From positions 15,158,501 to 15,222,500 of the forward strand of contig OY821770.1 of the NCBI GenBank assembly GCA_963682175.1: a stretch of 64,000 nt of DNA. Direction: 5' to 3'. A program made the position numbers and the translations under genes. A model generated the notes under the pieces. The model had not been told where the DNA came from. It searched no databases and worked only from the letters and a program-made list of their open reading frames with translations. This document shows positions 10,391 to 22,285 of the stretch, piece by piece. Origin of the DNA: Triglochin maritima. Taxonomy: Eukaryota > Streptophyta > Magnoliopsida > Alismatales > Juncaginaceae. Position 1 is the first letter of the stretch, and every line of letters begins with the position of its first letter.

Positions 10391-10966
10391 TGTTGGAAGA
10401 GATTCTAACAATGTTACTACGACACGATCAATTAAACGTACAAACGTAATACATGAATATTGATTTGCGGAATTTAAACAAAACTTCTCTCTCTCCCAAA
10501 CTTAATAGCAACAAACACACACAAGATGAAAGACACAAATAATAAACGACAACACTCACCTTAAACAACTACGACACACATATTTTACAAGGTTCGGCAA
10601 TGTGCCTACGTTCTCGGGGGGTGTCCAACAACCGTTCAGAAAACATGCAGATCGTGGGCATACGGTCGACCGGTACTATTACCAGAAAAGATCATGATAA
10701 TTTCGATTGAATGGTCCAACACCGGTCCACCGCTCCAAGGTTATCTTCAGCTCTCCGTAACTTTCCGGTCGACCGGAATTCCCGTCGATCGATCGTTCCT
10801 AAACTCCAAAAAGTCCCTGAAAAATCAGCCAAACGGTGTCCAACAACGGTCAACGATTTTTCTCCTCTGAAAGCTCCTGAAAAAAATCGGTTTAACGGTG
10901 TCCCACACTAGTCGACCGTTTTTCCTTGTTTTTCTTGCATTAACAAAATTAAACCAATTTCCAACA
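10391..10966 (-). mobile_element. 3' LTR of copia element D, 576 bp
   Basis: It has TGTTGGAAGA at the left and TTTCCAACA at the right, so it reads TGTTGGAAA... to ...TCTTCCAACA on the minus strand. The adjoining internal sequence (ATATCCACCTTGG, 10967-10979) is the complement of a typical copia polypurine tract next to TGTTGG. That makes this the 3' LTR of a minus-strand element. It contains two CGGTCGACCG palindromes (10663, 10766) and several one-base variants between 10650 and 10920. The 5' LTR was not found; the element is cut off at 17945. Confidence 0.85.
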
Positions 10967-10979
10967 ATATCCACCTTGG

Positions 10980-12742
10980 TTTGAATTTGTTACCTGAATC
11001 AGCTTCAATCTCTCTTCCTTTGTGCTTCCTTGAAGCACACGTCGACGTTATCCCCTGGAGCGGTCATCCTTCTCAGTTTCTGAGGACATTGAAAAGCTTC
11101 GACTACAACTCGAACTTCTCCTGACTGACCACATTGGTCATCATATCCACCAGGTTCTTGCCTGTATTAATTTTCTAGAGAATAACATGGCCTTCCTTGA
11201 TCCATTTACGGATCTTATGGTACCTGACTTCAATATGTTTGGTTCTTGAGTGGAACGTTTGATCTTTGACTAGATAGATTGCATTTTGGTTGTTGCAGTG
11301 CAATTAGGTCACTTTTTGTTCCACCCCTAGAGAGCTTACCAAACCCTTCAACCATATAGCTTCTTTCCCAGCATCAATGACTGCCATATACTCCATTTCT
11401 ATCTTAGACAACGCGGTAGTATATTGAAGAACGGATCTCTAACTTCCTCCACCTAGAGTGAACAAATATCCTGTTGTGGACCTTCGTTTATCCAAATCAC
11501 CAGAATAATTTGAATCCATGTAACCCTCCACCTACCTTTGTGCTCTATCTCTGGTGTATTTCAAGCTAACATCAATGGTTCCCTTCAGGTACCTCAACAA
11601 CCACTTCAAGGCTTCTCAGTGATCCTTTCCTGGGTTAGTCATATAACGACTCACCAGGCTAACTGCATGTGAAATGTTTGTCCAAGTGCAGGTAATAGCA
11701 TACATAACTCTATCTATATGTCTCCTTTCCTTTTCAATAGAGGGGATGCATTTCATGAAAAGCTTGAAGTGAGCACATATAGGTGTGACAACCTGCTTGG
11801 CATTCTCGAGATTTTACCTTTCGAGAAATTTCCAAATATAACTCCTTTGAGTGAGCAAAATTTCACATCTTTTGGTATCCCTCGTGATCTCCATACCGAG
11901 AATTTTCTTTGCACTTCCGAGATCTTTCATCTCAAACTCGCCACGAAGTTTCTATTTGAGATCATCTATATGCTTCATCTCCTTTGCCACGAACAACATA
12001 TCATCCATATACAAAAGAGAGAATACATATGCCCAATCTTTGAGACTCCGCAAGTAAACACAACTATCATAGCCACAACGTACAAAACCATTCTTTAAAA
12101 TAAATGTATCGAAACTTTTGTAAACTGTCTCGATGATTGTTTTAGCCCATAGAGAGACTTCTTCAGCTTGCATACTTGAATTTCTTTGCCTTGTGTAATG
12201 AACCTATCCGGTTGCTTCATATATATCTCCTCCAGCTTCAGCTCCATGTTATCCATTGCCACCATGGATAACAACACTCTAATAGAGGTATGCTTTACAA
12301 CAGGTGAGAAGATTTCATTGTATGTCAACTCCTAATTTGAAATTGATCATTCTTTCTTCCTGAAGATATATTTTCACCCAATTGCGTCATTTCCTCTTGG
12401 AAGCTCCGTTAGCTCCCAAGTCTCATTCTTATGAAGAGACTCCATCTCTTCTGTCATGGCCATCACCTATTTGTTAGTGTCCTCCTGCTCAACGACTTCT
12501 TTGAATGTGGAAGGGTCTCTACATTCAGTTACAAGTGAAAACACAATGCTACCGTCATCATGACCATACCTCCTTTTGTCTCCCCTGAGCTATACTCTCC
12601 TGCTCACGCTCTTCCTCTACACGTGAGTCATTTCTTTCCTGAACTTCTTTATTCAATTCACCCTCTAAAGTTGTGACCCTTACTTTAGTTTCGTTCCCCC
12701 GCATTGAACCATCTTGCTACTCTTTCTCCTCAAGGCCTTTGA
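10980..12742 (-). pseudogene. Copia D reverse transcriptase-RNase H
   Basis: The minus strand gives, in order: FSPVVKHTSIRVLLSMVAMD, a deletion where the AFLHG segment should be, EEIYMKQPDRF, KSLYGLKQSSRQ, the catalytic LLYMDDMLFVAK (about 12000), and RNase H segments MDSNYSGDLDKRRSTTGY and RTKHIEVRYHKIR (about 11100). This is the Ty1/copia order. Scattered stops and frameshifts (for example before SGDLDK and after GGGS) and the lost AFLHG block make it inactive. The stretch 12330-12742 is the linker upstream of RT (EQESIAQGRQKEVW-type charged sequence) and runs up to the GTAAA duplication of solo LTR B1. Confidence 0.88.
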
Positions 12743-12747
12743 GTAAA

Positions 12748-14288
12748 TGATTGACATCATTTCATGCTCATATTTGTATCTTATATCCATTATCTTACAC
12801 CTAAGCAATGCTACGTGACGAGTTTTATGTTTAGTTTTCAGGAATAAAGAGGTTTGAAGAGAAGAGCCATGAAAGGACCCAAAAGCGGGGAAAAAGGACT
12901 GAATGGTGAGATCTAGGGACCAAGATGCAAGGGAGAAGGACCTGAATGTAAGACAGAAGGACCTAAGAGCAAAACAGAATACTCCACACCATCATGGGGA
13001 GTATTTTACCAATTCTATTCGGGTCGGAGCTCCAACAAGTCGAGTAACCGCATCAAAGACAAACAATACCAGAAAGCAAAGCCCACAACAAATTCCAACA
13101 CGGTCCGACAATTTTGGACCGCTAATTGGCGGTCCATATTGCTCAGGATCCGTCGAAATTTCTCCTGGACTTGTATTAAAGTTCGTTTAGGCTATTTTTG
13201 GTATTGGTTTAGTCCCACATTGGGGGATTGTCCCCGATTAGCTTTTTCCATCCTTATAAATAGAACTCTTCACCTTCCATTGTAATTACCCATTGCTTGG
13301 TGGCATTCTCTCTACTAAGGAGTGAGCCTTGAAGCAAAAACTCAAGGTGGAGATGAATGCTACCTTCAATGTGAGTCATTTGTTAATAAAATAATTCTTC
13401 TAGTTTCTTTCAATCTTGTCTTTTAATTTGTGCATGTTTGTTTAGTCTTTCCTTTCCTTTTATGTTTCTTTAATGCTTCTTGCCTTCTTAGTTAACTTTC
13501 ATTTCAGTATTATGTTTTCTTTTGCTAATATAGTTAGTGTAATGAGTAGTGAGTAGTTCCATCCCCATTTGGGGGGTGGAGAAATTTGTGATATAATCAT
13601 GTAGTGTATTAAGTGTGTGTTATCTTTATCCCTTGAGCTTTATATGATTTCCATAACCATCTAATGGGTTTTCACTCTTATCTTTGATATGCTAATGCTC
13701 TTGAATGAAGCTTAGCTTATGCTTTGATTAGTGGACCTATTTTATGGGGAATGATAAGGTTAGGATATGGATGAAGTTAATATTGGAAACACAATTTGTA
13801 GTGTATGTGCTCTTGTTGCCTTTACCTTAGCTAATGTCTTGTATGTTTTAATGATGTAGTGAAATCTTAATTCATGTAGAGGCATAGTAGGGTATAGTCT
13901 TTATACTTGAGTTCATGTAGCTTCATTCCAATTATTGTCTTGTATGTTTTAATGATGTAGTCTTATCTTAATTCATGTAGAGGCAAAGTTGGATGTAGTT
14001 TTATGATTTCATGCACTACATGTTGTGAGGAGCTTAATGAACACACACACACACACTTCTTTATGTTCACATTATTTCTCTACCCCCTTTGGGGCTTAGT
14101 TTATTGCTTATCTTCATTTCCTTTTTGCATCTTAGTGTAGTTTAGTGTAACCGACCCTTCTCTTCCCTTTCTTTACCTCTCGCCTTCGCACAAACCAACT
14201 GTCGACACACCTCCCAGTGGACGACCCGTATTTGCCACCGCTTCAACGCGGTCGTGCACTTGCGGTTTAAAATAAAACGATCAATCAG
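12748..14288 (+). mobile_element. Solo LTR B1 (gypsy family B), 1541 bp
   Basis: It starts TGATTGACATCATTTC and ends CGATCAATCA, with target duplication GTAAA at 12743-12747 and 14289-14293. It has a 20-bp palindrome-like box GGACCGCTAATTGGCGGTCC at 13116-13135 and a TATA box (CCTTATAAATAG, about 13252). It shares its whole length with B2 (22286-24347, opposite strand) and its 5' third with B3 (59961-60470). B3 adjoins a gag-protease coding element, which identifies the family as gypsy-like. An open frame at 12903-13190 matches one in B2 (see findings). It interrupts copia D between integrase and RT. Confidence 0.92.
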
Positions 14289-14293
14289 TAAAC

Positions 14294-15347
14294 TCGTCTC
14301 ATCAAAGACTAGATTACTCCTCAACATCACCTTCTTGTCCATTGGATCCCAAAGCTTATATCCTTTAATGGTTATCGTAACCAAGGAAAATTCATTCCTT
14401 CAATTTCAAATCCAGTTTTGAACATTGTGTCTCATCAACCAATGCATAAGCTTTGCATCCAATGATTCTCAACCTTGAATAATCATATGGCTCACTTGTC
14501 CACACTTCCTGAGGAGTCTTTAATTCAAGTGTCGATGATGGTGAGACATTTACTAGTTAGCAAGCCAGATCAACTACCTTATCCCAGAAATCCTTGGACA
14601 GATTCACATGTAGCCTCATACTTCTAGCCCATTCACACAGAGTCATGTTCATCCTTTTGCTACGCCATTCTGCTCTGGACTTCACGGTGTAGTGAAATAC
14701 CTCGTGATGCCTTCTTCTTCATAGAAACTAGTAAATTCCTTTTCGGTGTGTTCACCTCCATCATCTGTCCTCAAGTACTTAATAGATTTTCTCGTACTTT
14801 TCTCTACCTAAGCCTTCCATGCTTTAAACTTCTCAAACAAATTAGATTTGTTTTTTAGATAATAAACCCTACCACCCTTGAGAAGTCGTCGATGAATGTG
14901 ACAAAATATTCAGCCCCACCTTTTAACCGAACTGGTGTCGGTCCCCAGATGTCTGAGTGCACATACTCTAATATGCTTCTCGTCTTGTGGATAACCATTT
15001 TGAACCGAATCTTATGTTGTTTCTAGAATACACAATATTTGTGAAAATCCAATTTGGAAGTCTTAACACCCTTCAGCAGACATTGTTTGTGTAACTCACT
15101 CAAACACTTTTTTCGACATATGACCAAGCCTCATATGCCACAATATGGTGTTGTCTTCGTCGATTTGCGCAACACTTGCTGCACCCTTCCCTGATACTGC
15201 ATTCCCCTGCATCCAATACAAATTGCCCACTTTGGTTCCTTTTATCATTGTCATCGCTCCATGAGTGACATTAACCTTTCCGTGCCCATCATACCATCTC
15301 CACCTAAGAGTATCCAACTCTCCTAGAGATATCAGGTTCTTCTTCAA
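14294..15347 (-). pseudogene. Copia D integrase region
   Basis: The minus strand reads KKNLISLGELD and LWHMRLGHMSKKVFE (GAG-pre-integrase/zinc-binding region, about 15347-15096), then integrase core YLRTDDGGEHTEKEFTSF (about 14785-14735, the expected LRTDNGGE motif), and the post-core GYKLWDPMDKKVMLRSNLVF DET segment (about 14365-14300). Several stops interrupt the core. It continues the element at 10391-17945 and lies between nested solo LTRs B1 and A2. Confidence 0.85.
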
Positions 15348-15352
15348 CTCCC

Positions 15353-16898
15353 TGTTGGTTTTTTGGCCTTAATCTATGTTTTGATGATTTAATAAACCTA
15401 ATCTTAATTGTAATCAATGTAGAGTAGCACACATATTGCATAGCATATATATTGTATTATGCTAACCCCTACAGGTGATGAAGACTCAATGAAGAAAGGA
15501 AATCAAGTCAAGACATGTATTAAAGCTATATTGAAGACATGTAATTTGCATTTCTTTTGAGTCTTCCGAACATTGTGTAAATTGAGCATACTTGAGCTAA
15601 AATCAACTCAAACATACACTAGGTTCCTTATAGAAGTCACACACAAAATTTCACATAATTTGGACTTCAATAGATCACCCAAATGAGAAATGTAAAAAAG
15701 TGAAACCTTACTAGAGCTGCCTGGACCAACTAGGTCGACCGGAACGAGTTCTTCGTTCGACCGATTGTGTCGTTTATTCTGTTATAGGATTTAGTATTAA
15801 AACTGGTCGACCGTTTAGAGCCTTGTTGTTCGACCGTCTACACGTGTCACATGATAGTTAGACTTGTCGTATTCTACAACGGTCAGATTTTCCTAAACCC
15901 CAAATTTTACCAAACTTCCGGTCAATCGACACTTTCCTAGCGGTCGACCGATACAACATAACTTGGTCACCCTGAACTTTCTGGAAGTTTCCGGTCAAAT
16001 GTCTCCTAGACCTTGGTCAACCGAAACTCAATTTCTTCCCAATCCCAGATATGCCTGAACTTTTCCTGTCAAACCGACCATTCACTTAGTTCGATCGATC
16101 CTATTTTCTCATACCAAAAACCCTAGAATGGTCGACCAATCCCCTTAGCTAGTTCGGTCGTTCACTTAAGTGAACTTAAGTTGTAGCCAGGTTTAACCAA
16201 TCGGTCGACCGACATACCCGATTCGGTCGACCGATTTTGTGCTGAAATGTGTCATGCACTTCACTATTTTGTGTTTCACACAAACTCTTACCCAATTAAT
16301 CTCAACGGCTATAACTCTCTTGAAGCTTATAAATAGAGTTGTCCAACACAATTTTACACAACTCTCCCACTACATTTTGTCTCCCACATTAAAGAGAGCT
16401 TCACACACTCAAAAGCTTAAAACATTCACACTTTAGTCAGCCATCCATATCTTACTCAAGTGTGCTCAAGATTAGAGAGTGTTGTTCCACTCAATTGTTG
16501 TTCAAGAAGCAAGGGTCTTGGTGAAAGCCCAAGACAAGAGTATAGACTTCGGTAAAAGCCCAAAGTGATCCTCTTGGATTGTGAGAGGAGGAGCCAAGCT
16601 CAACGATGGTTGTTCGCGAGTTTGAAGATTGTAAAGGTGTTCTATCCCGGCCCGGAATGGGGAGTGGTTAGTGAAGTCGTGAGCGGAGCTCGATGATCCG
16701 AGCGGAGCACGCAAGAGAGGACTAGGACCCAGGTGGGGTGCTGAACCTCTATAAAAATCCATTGTCTTCATTGTGGTTTGCTTATTTCCCTTGCTTGTTT
16801 GTTTAGTTTTTTAATTCCACTGCATATTCTTTGATTGATTAAACGAGTAAGTAATTAACTTAAAAGTGATTAGAACTAGAGACCCTTACGATCCTACA
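15353..16898 (+). mobile_element. Solo LTR A2 (family A), 1546 bp
   Basis: It starts TGTTGGTTTTTTGGCC and ends CGATCCTACA, with target duplication CTCCC at 15348-15352 and 16899-16903. GGTCGACC motifs cluster at 15733-16235 (exact CGGTCGACCG at 15941, 16202 and 16224), ending about 90 bp before the TATA box CTTATAAATAG (about 16328). It is collinear with A1 (4976-6461) and A3 (48161-49636). It is inserted in the protease-integrase junction of copia D. Confidence 0.93.
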
Positions 16899-16903
16899 CT
16901 CCC

Positions 16904-17945
16904 GTCAATGTTCGAATGCACCCATTGAACATCTTAAACTGTATGGAACTAATCCCGACGGTATTTCTTTGTGCATCATTACCCTTAACAACGATTCCTC
17001 ATTTTAGTGGTTCATAAGAGGTAAACCACTCTCTAACCGGGCATATGTGATATGATGCTCCTGTATCCAAAATCCATCAATTTAATAATTTGTCAATACC
17101 TGCAGCATACACTGTTAGGACGTCATCTTCGTCCCGTTCCTCCACCACGCCGTCGGAATCAAACCCAATGGATTTACCTTTCCCTTTTTGTTGTGCTTGC
17201 TTGAAGGCTCTACATTCACGCTTCATGTGACCCATCTTCTAGCAGAAGAAATATTCAAAGGATCTCCCCTTTGATTTAGACATGCCATTATTGTTTTCAC
17301 TTCCTTTGTTACCCGTCATGTCCCTTCCATTCAGTGAGATCAATTCTTCACCCTTATCAGAAGAGCTACTACCTGAATTCTTGATTGCATCAAAAGACAT
17401 CAACGAGCCCCTTTACCTTTTCTAACACCAATGAATCCTTCCTATATATAATCGTGTTCACCAAATTCTCAAACAAGTCCGGCAGAGACGTTAACAACAA
17501 CATTGCTTTGTCTTAATCTTCCAATTTGACATCCAGCTGAGTCAAATCTGCAATAAGCTTATTGAACACCTATAGATGATCAACAAACAATGTGTTCTCC
17601 TTCATATGAAGCATGTATAGCTGACGCTTCTGGTTCAACTTGTTGCTCAGGGTTTTCTTCATAAACCTGCCCTCGAGAAGTTTCCAATATTCTACCACTA
17701 TCGCCGCTGATTCCTCGAAGAGAAGATTATCCCAAAGACACAATTCGATGATCCCTATTATCCGGAGATTCAACATCTCCCACTTCTCACCCATCATCTT
17801 CGACGGTTTCTTCTCCTCACTGCCCATATTATTCAGCAGTCTGTCTGTTTGAGACAGTAACACACGGACCCTCCTTTGCCAGGTCGAGAAGTTCCATTTT
17901 CCAGTCAATTTTGAAGTAAATGTGTTCTAAAAGTTTTACTTTAAA
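16904..17945 (-). pseudogene. Copia D gag and protease
   Basis: The minus strand from about 17908 encodes MTGKWNFSTWQRRVRVLLSQ through KTLSNKLNQKRQLYML, the gag_UBN2-type region of Tork-like copia elements. A degenerate zinc knuckle follows (YFFC, stop, KMGHMKREC, about 17235), then the protease active site WILDTGASYHIC (about 17085-17050). Stops occur inside the knuckle and before WILDTG. Coding similarity ends at about 17940, where the 5' LTR of element C begins, so the gag N-terminus, primer site and 5' LTR of D are missing. Confidence 0.85.
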
Positions 17946-19998
17946 TTCCAATTATTATGAATTGAATGAGAAATCATTTTGTTCCTTGTTTATCATATTG
18001 GTCTTTTAGAAGTGTTAAGGAAGGGGCTCTTGGTCCTTAACCGTAGAGCTCTAAAAGATATTGGTTTACATAAAATAAAAGATATTCACAATCATGGTAA
18101 TTAACATGGGATATTAATTACCGAGTTAAGATTGTCGTGTTGGTCATAGAACTTCGTAGCTCTACAAGTGAGTGACAACACGGGTACACAAAAAAGGAAA
18201 ATATTACTTTTGTATACTTAATAGACCTAATAAGTAAAACATTATAGAATTGTGTTTTCTTTATCATTAATGTTTTACTGTGTCTTTGGTCCTTTGATAT
18301 GAGACTTATATCCGATCACTTAAGAATTGCTTAATTAGACTAGTGTCTTGAGCTATCGATGAGAGTAGTGTAAATGTATTAGTTGGTTAAGTATGACTTT
18401 TGTTGGAGAAGATAGTTAGTCAAAAGATTATCATTGCCCCTCTTAATTGAGTGATGATATTAGTGGGCCCCTTGATAAAGCAAAGTTATAATGTGCACAA
18501 TGTGATGAGTTAAGTCACATATTAATAACTTGCTTAAAGAGATTAAGAAATGAATACTAATACAAAGATGACACAATACTACTTTGTGTGTATTCTTAAT
18601 ATCATGAGGCAAGGGACAGACACAAGTGGTGCACTCCATCACTAAATGGATCAGGTTTTGGTTCGAGTGGAATTAAGACATCTAACTAATTGGGAGCTAT
18701 AATGTGTAGCTAGATACCCCTTATAGCTTGTGATATTAAGCTCTTAATATCACTGCCAACTTAGTCTAGATCCTCCCATAGGTCCCACCGCAAAAACCGG
18801 GAAACAAGAAGCTTGATTTTTGGTTCATATGATGTGTCGGGTTTCTTATAGAAAATATGACACATGTGGTGAACAAGTAAAATCAATTATGTTGTATATA
18901 ACATAATTAGAATCATGATAAATTCATATGAGATGCATATATTCTGGGTTGCAATAATTTATTATTGCATAGGATAATATATTGCATAACTTGTGAATTT
19001 GCTAAAACCCCAAAAGTTCAAATTTTGTTGGAAATAAATCCAAAAGTTGAAAAGGCAAAATCGGGTAAAAGTTCGATAATCCGTTATGGTTCGGTCGACC
19101 GAAGGATATGTGGATCGGTCAACCGAACATGGAACGGATAGTCATAGTTGATTGACCGAACTTGACCAACGTGCCTGTAACTCTGGTACGGTGTACCGAA
19201 CTAGAAACAGTCGACCAACAATTAAGACGCGAATTTGTCCGATCGGTTAAGGAGAATTTTTCTCTTTAAGAATCGGTCATCCGTCTAATACTCGGTTAAA
19301 CAATCGTGACATATTCGGTTAACCGAGTGGGACTCGGTAAACCGAACCGCGATCGATTTTCTGCCTTTGATAATTAAGAGATTAATTTGATCAATGGTTG
19401 GATTGACTCCAAACTTGGTCAAACGTTTTGTGGATGCATGTAATACATTATGGAATTAGTTTGTGAGAGAAAATGTCAAGAAAACGTGGCTTGAGAGTAG
19501 CCATGATTGAGAGTAAGATTGGAGCCTATAAATAGGTCATTATTCTCCTTAATTAAGTTAGATGTTTTTCTAATTATTTTCTCTCCTAATTCACCACAAA
19601 AAGCCACGAAAATTATCTTAGTTTTCTAAGTCTTTGGAAGGAGAAATCTTAGAGATTAAGGAAGGGGTTTGTAGCTAGATTCTAAGCTTGTTTGAAGATT
19701 GATTGGCTAGCTCCTTTCTCTCCAACCTTGTTTAGGGTTTCGGTGAACACTCGGAGGCATCCGGCGCAACGAGAAGCGACGATCGTCTTCCTCAACGTCT
19801 CTGAAATATCAAGAAGTTTTAGAGAACTTCAAGGTATGAATTTCGGAGTCCTTTGTGTTTGTTTTAATAAGTTTTTGAAACTAGTTATTAAAACAAACCG
19901 ATGCATGCATGAAATAAATCGTAGAAAATTGTAATTGATCCTTATTATGCATAAAAATTCGAAAAATATATATGCAAAATTAAACAGGAAATCCTACA
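17946..19998 (+). mobile_element. 5' LTR of element C, about 2053 bp
   Basis: It is collinear with 21844-22285 plus 24348-25902, which is the 3' LTR. Its right end CCTACA is followed by a primer-binding site. It contains GGTCGACC-type motifs at 19090-19350 (exact CGGTCGACCG at 19092; many one-base variants such as GGTCAACCG) and a TATA box (CCTATAAATAGG, about 19524). The left boundary is set by the start of similarity with the 3' LTR and is good to a few bases. It abuts the truncated gag of copia D. Confidence 0.85.
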
Positions 19999-19999
19999 G

Positions 20000-20011
20000 T
20001 GGTATCAGAGC
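20000..20011 (+). promoter_or_regulatory. Primer-binding site of element C
   Basis: TGGTATCAGAGC starts two bases after the LTR end. This is the standard plant retrotransposon site complementary to the 3' end of initiator methionine tRNA. Confidence 0.92.
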
Positions 20012-21511
20012 ATAGGGTTCAATTTTCTTATGATTTAAGGCTGTAAACGGATTTAGTTTACCATATAGGATTTAAACAATTCGGTTTACCGGTTTTTCGG
20101 TCTATGAATGTTTTGTTGATATAATTCTCTATATTAATTCGTTTTAAATGTTTTATGTGTTTTAAAACATGTCATGTAATTATTAGAATTAAGATTTAGA
20201 CATTACTCTAACTTACAATAATTTCGTTTTATAAAGAAATGATTATTTTGTAAGAGAATCAACAAAACCGAAAAACTGCGGTTCATCTTTCCATTGGAAA
20301 TTGGATGGACAACGGTTCAAAATTATTTTTGAACTATGGATGGATGAAAAACATTTTTAATGTATTTGAAAATGTTTTTCAAAGAATTGTTTAGGATTCT
20401 AGATGATTGATAAACTAGATTGCATAGTTTATAACGATATTGTGTGCATGGATGCTCGAGTTGTTTTGCAGGAATTGTGAGTTTATATGATCCAAATCAG
20501 CAACTATGAATATATGTGATAGTTATACATGGGCTTATTTATATGTAAAAGCCAAAATTCTCTCTTTCCGTCTTTTAGATAATTGCATTTGCATATGAGA
20601 GGTTTTACATAGGACTTGCACTAGTCGGTTTTTATCGAATGTGAGGAGCATGTTTATTTTCTGTAAAATCTACATCTTCGGTGCAAGAGGAAGTCGCCAC
20701 TGTAGCGCATCGATCGAGGATCAAAGATCAGGGATCAAGGATCGAAGGGAACATATAAACTCATACGATGTGGATTGTGTGAATAATTTAATTTCTGTTT
20801 TTATAATTTTGCTATGCATGTGATGAATGTATTGAATGTTAGGATGTGTATGAATAATAATATGCATGACAACCTAAAATTCTGAATCACATGTTAATAT
20901 ATAAAATTGTCCAACAAAAATTAAGAGTAATTTTCCTTCTTATTTCATCCACTAGCAGTCATTGATCGAGGGATACTCTGCCCGCCCTTAACGGGAGATA
21001 GCTCCCTCCATCTTTGGGAATAGTGGGAGATATAATGGTTATCTATTGTTGCGCCACAATTAAATATATGAGGTGTGTTTCACCCTAGTGAACCCCAAGT
21101 ATGTTTAGTTGTGAATACAATGGATAAACGTATCTCGTATCAAATGAAAATAAGTTTTCTTAACAGTACCTAGAGCTCTCGCTCGGTTTTGGGAAAAAGT
21201 TTTTTTTACGAGGATAGGTCATATTCCCTCATAATTAAAACGACAAGAATCACAAAAGTTTGAAGATGCTAATATTGTTAAAATTCAAAAAGGTTGTGAT
21301 TAGAAAGAGTTTTTCTTACCTTGATATTGTGATGTATTCGATAGCCCTTAGCTAGTCTATATTACAATTGATAGGATCTTGGATTACTGCATTTACGGGC
21401 AAAATTCTATTTGCAGTATTTACATTTATATTCGATATATATATATATATATATCTGTGTTTTAAAACATAAAATTGCCATTAAAACCTGTATGATTTAT
21501 TTTGTAGAAAA
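20012..21511 (+). other. Untranslated leader of element C
   Basis: About 1.5 kb without a credible gene. It is AT-rich, with a (AT)n run at about 21437-21455 and a short GGATCAAAGATCAGGGATCA repeat near 20717-20745. A long leader between primer site and gag is usual in some plant copia lineages. Confidence 0.55.
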
Positions 21512-21843
21512 ATGTCGAACATCCAACCTATCGTATGATCCATGATAGAAAAACACCATTTAGCAAATGATGGCTCAAACTTCATTAGTTGGCAACTCAA
21601 ACTCAACATCGTGTTAAAGTTTGAGAAACGGTCTCACATTTTGGAAGGTCCAATCCCAAAATGGAATGAGAGATTAACCGATGAAGATAAAGAGGCTATG
21701 TCCAAGTGGGAAGACCAATAGAACCAAGTTCACGGTCTTATGCTAGCATCCATGGGTGACTCGCTTCAAGCGAAATACTTGGATTCAAAACCCAAGAAGA
21801 CTATGGAGGCTTTGTCTAAGATGTTCATGGATAGTGCCCGAAA
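21512..21843 (+). pseudogene. Element C gag fragment
   Basis: The ATG at 21512 opens MSNIQPIV, stop, SMIEKHHLANDGSNFISWQL, then KLNIVLKFEKRSHILEGPIP and LMLASMGDSLQAKYLDSKPK. This is the copia gag N-terminal pattern (FxxWxxxLxIVL...VLEGPIP). Two stop codons are present. It runs directly into the 3' LTR at 21844, so the rest of gag and all of pol are deleted. The element can move only with enzymes supplied by a relative, if at all. Confidence 0.8.
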
Positions 21844-22285
21844 TGTCAATTATTATGAATTGAATGAGAAATCATTTTGTTCCTTGTCTATTTTATTCGT
21901 CTTTTAGAAGTGTTAAGGAAGAGGCTTTTGGTCCTTAACCGTAGAACTCTAAAAGATAATGGTTTACATAAAACAAAAGATATTCGTAATCATGGTAATT
22001 AACATGGGACATTAATTACCGAGTTAAGATTGTCGTGTTGGTCATAGATCATTGTAGCTCTACAAGTGAGTGACAACACGGGTACACAAAAGAGGAAAAT
22101 ACTACTTTTGTATACTGAATAGACCTAATAAGTAAAACATTATAGAATTGTGTTTTCTGTGTCATCAATGTTTTACTGTGTCCTTGGTCCTTTGATATGA
22201 GACTTATATCAGATCACTTATGAAATGCTTGATTAGACTAGTGTCTTGAGCTATCGATAAGTGTAGTGTAAAGGCATTGGTTGGT

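Noticed and set aside
12748..14288. B1 and B2 as the two LTRs of one large element around elements D and C
   Set aside because: They are in opposite orientation and each has its own perfect target duplication (GTAAA, TTGGT), so they are independent solo LTRs.
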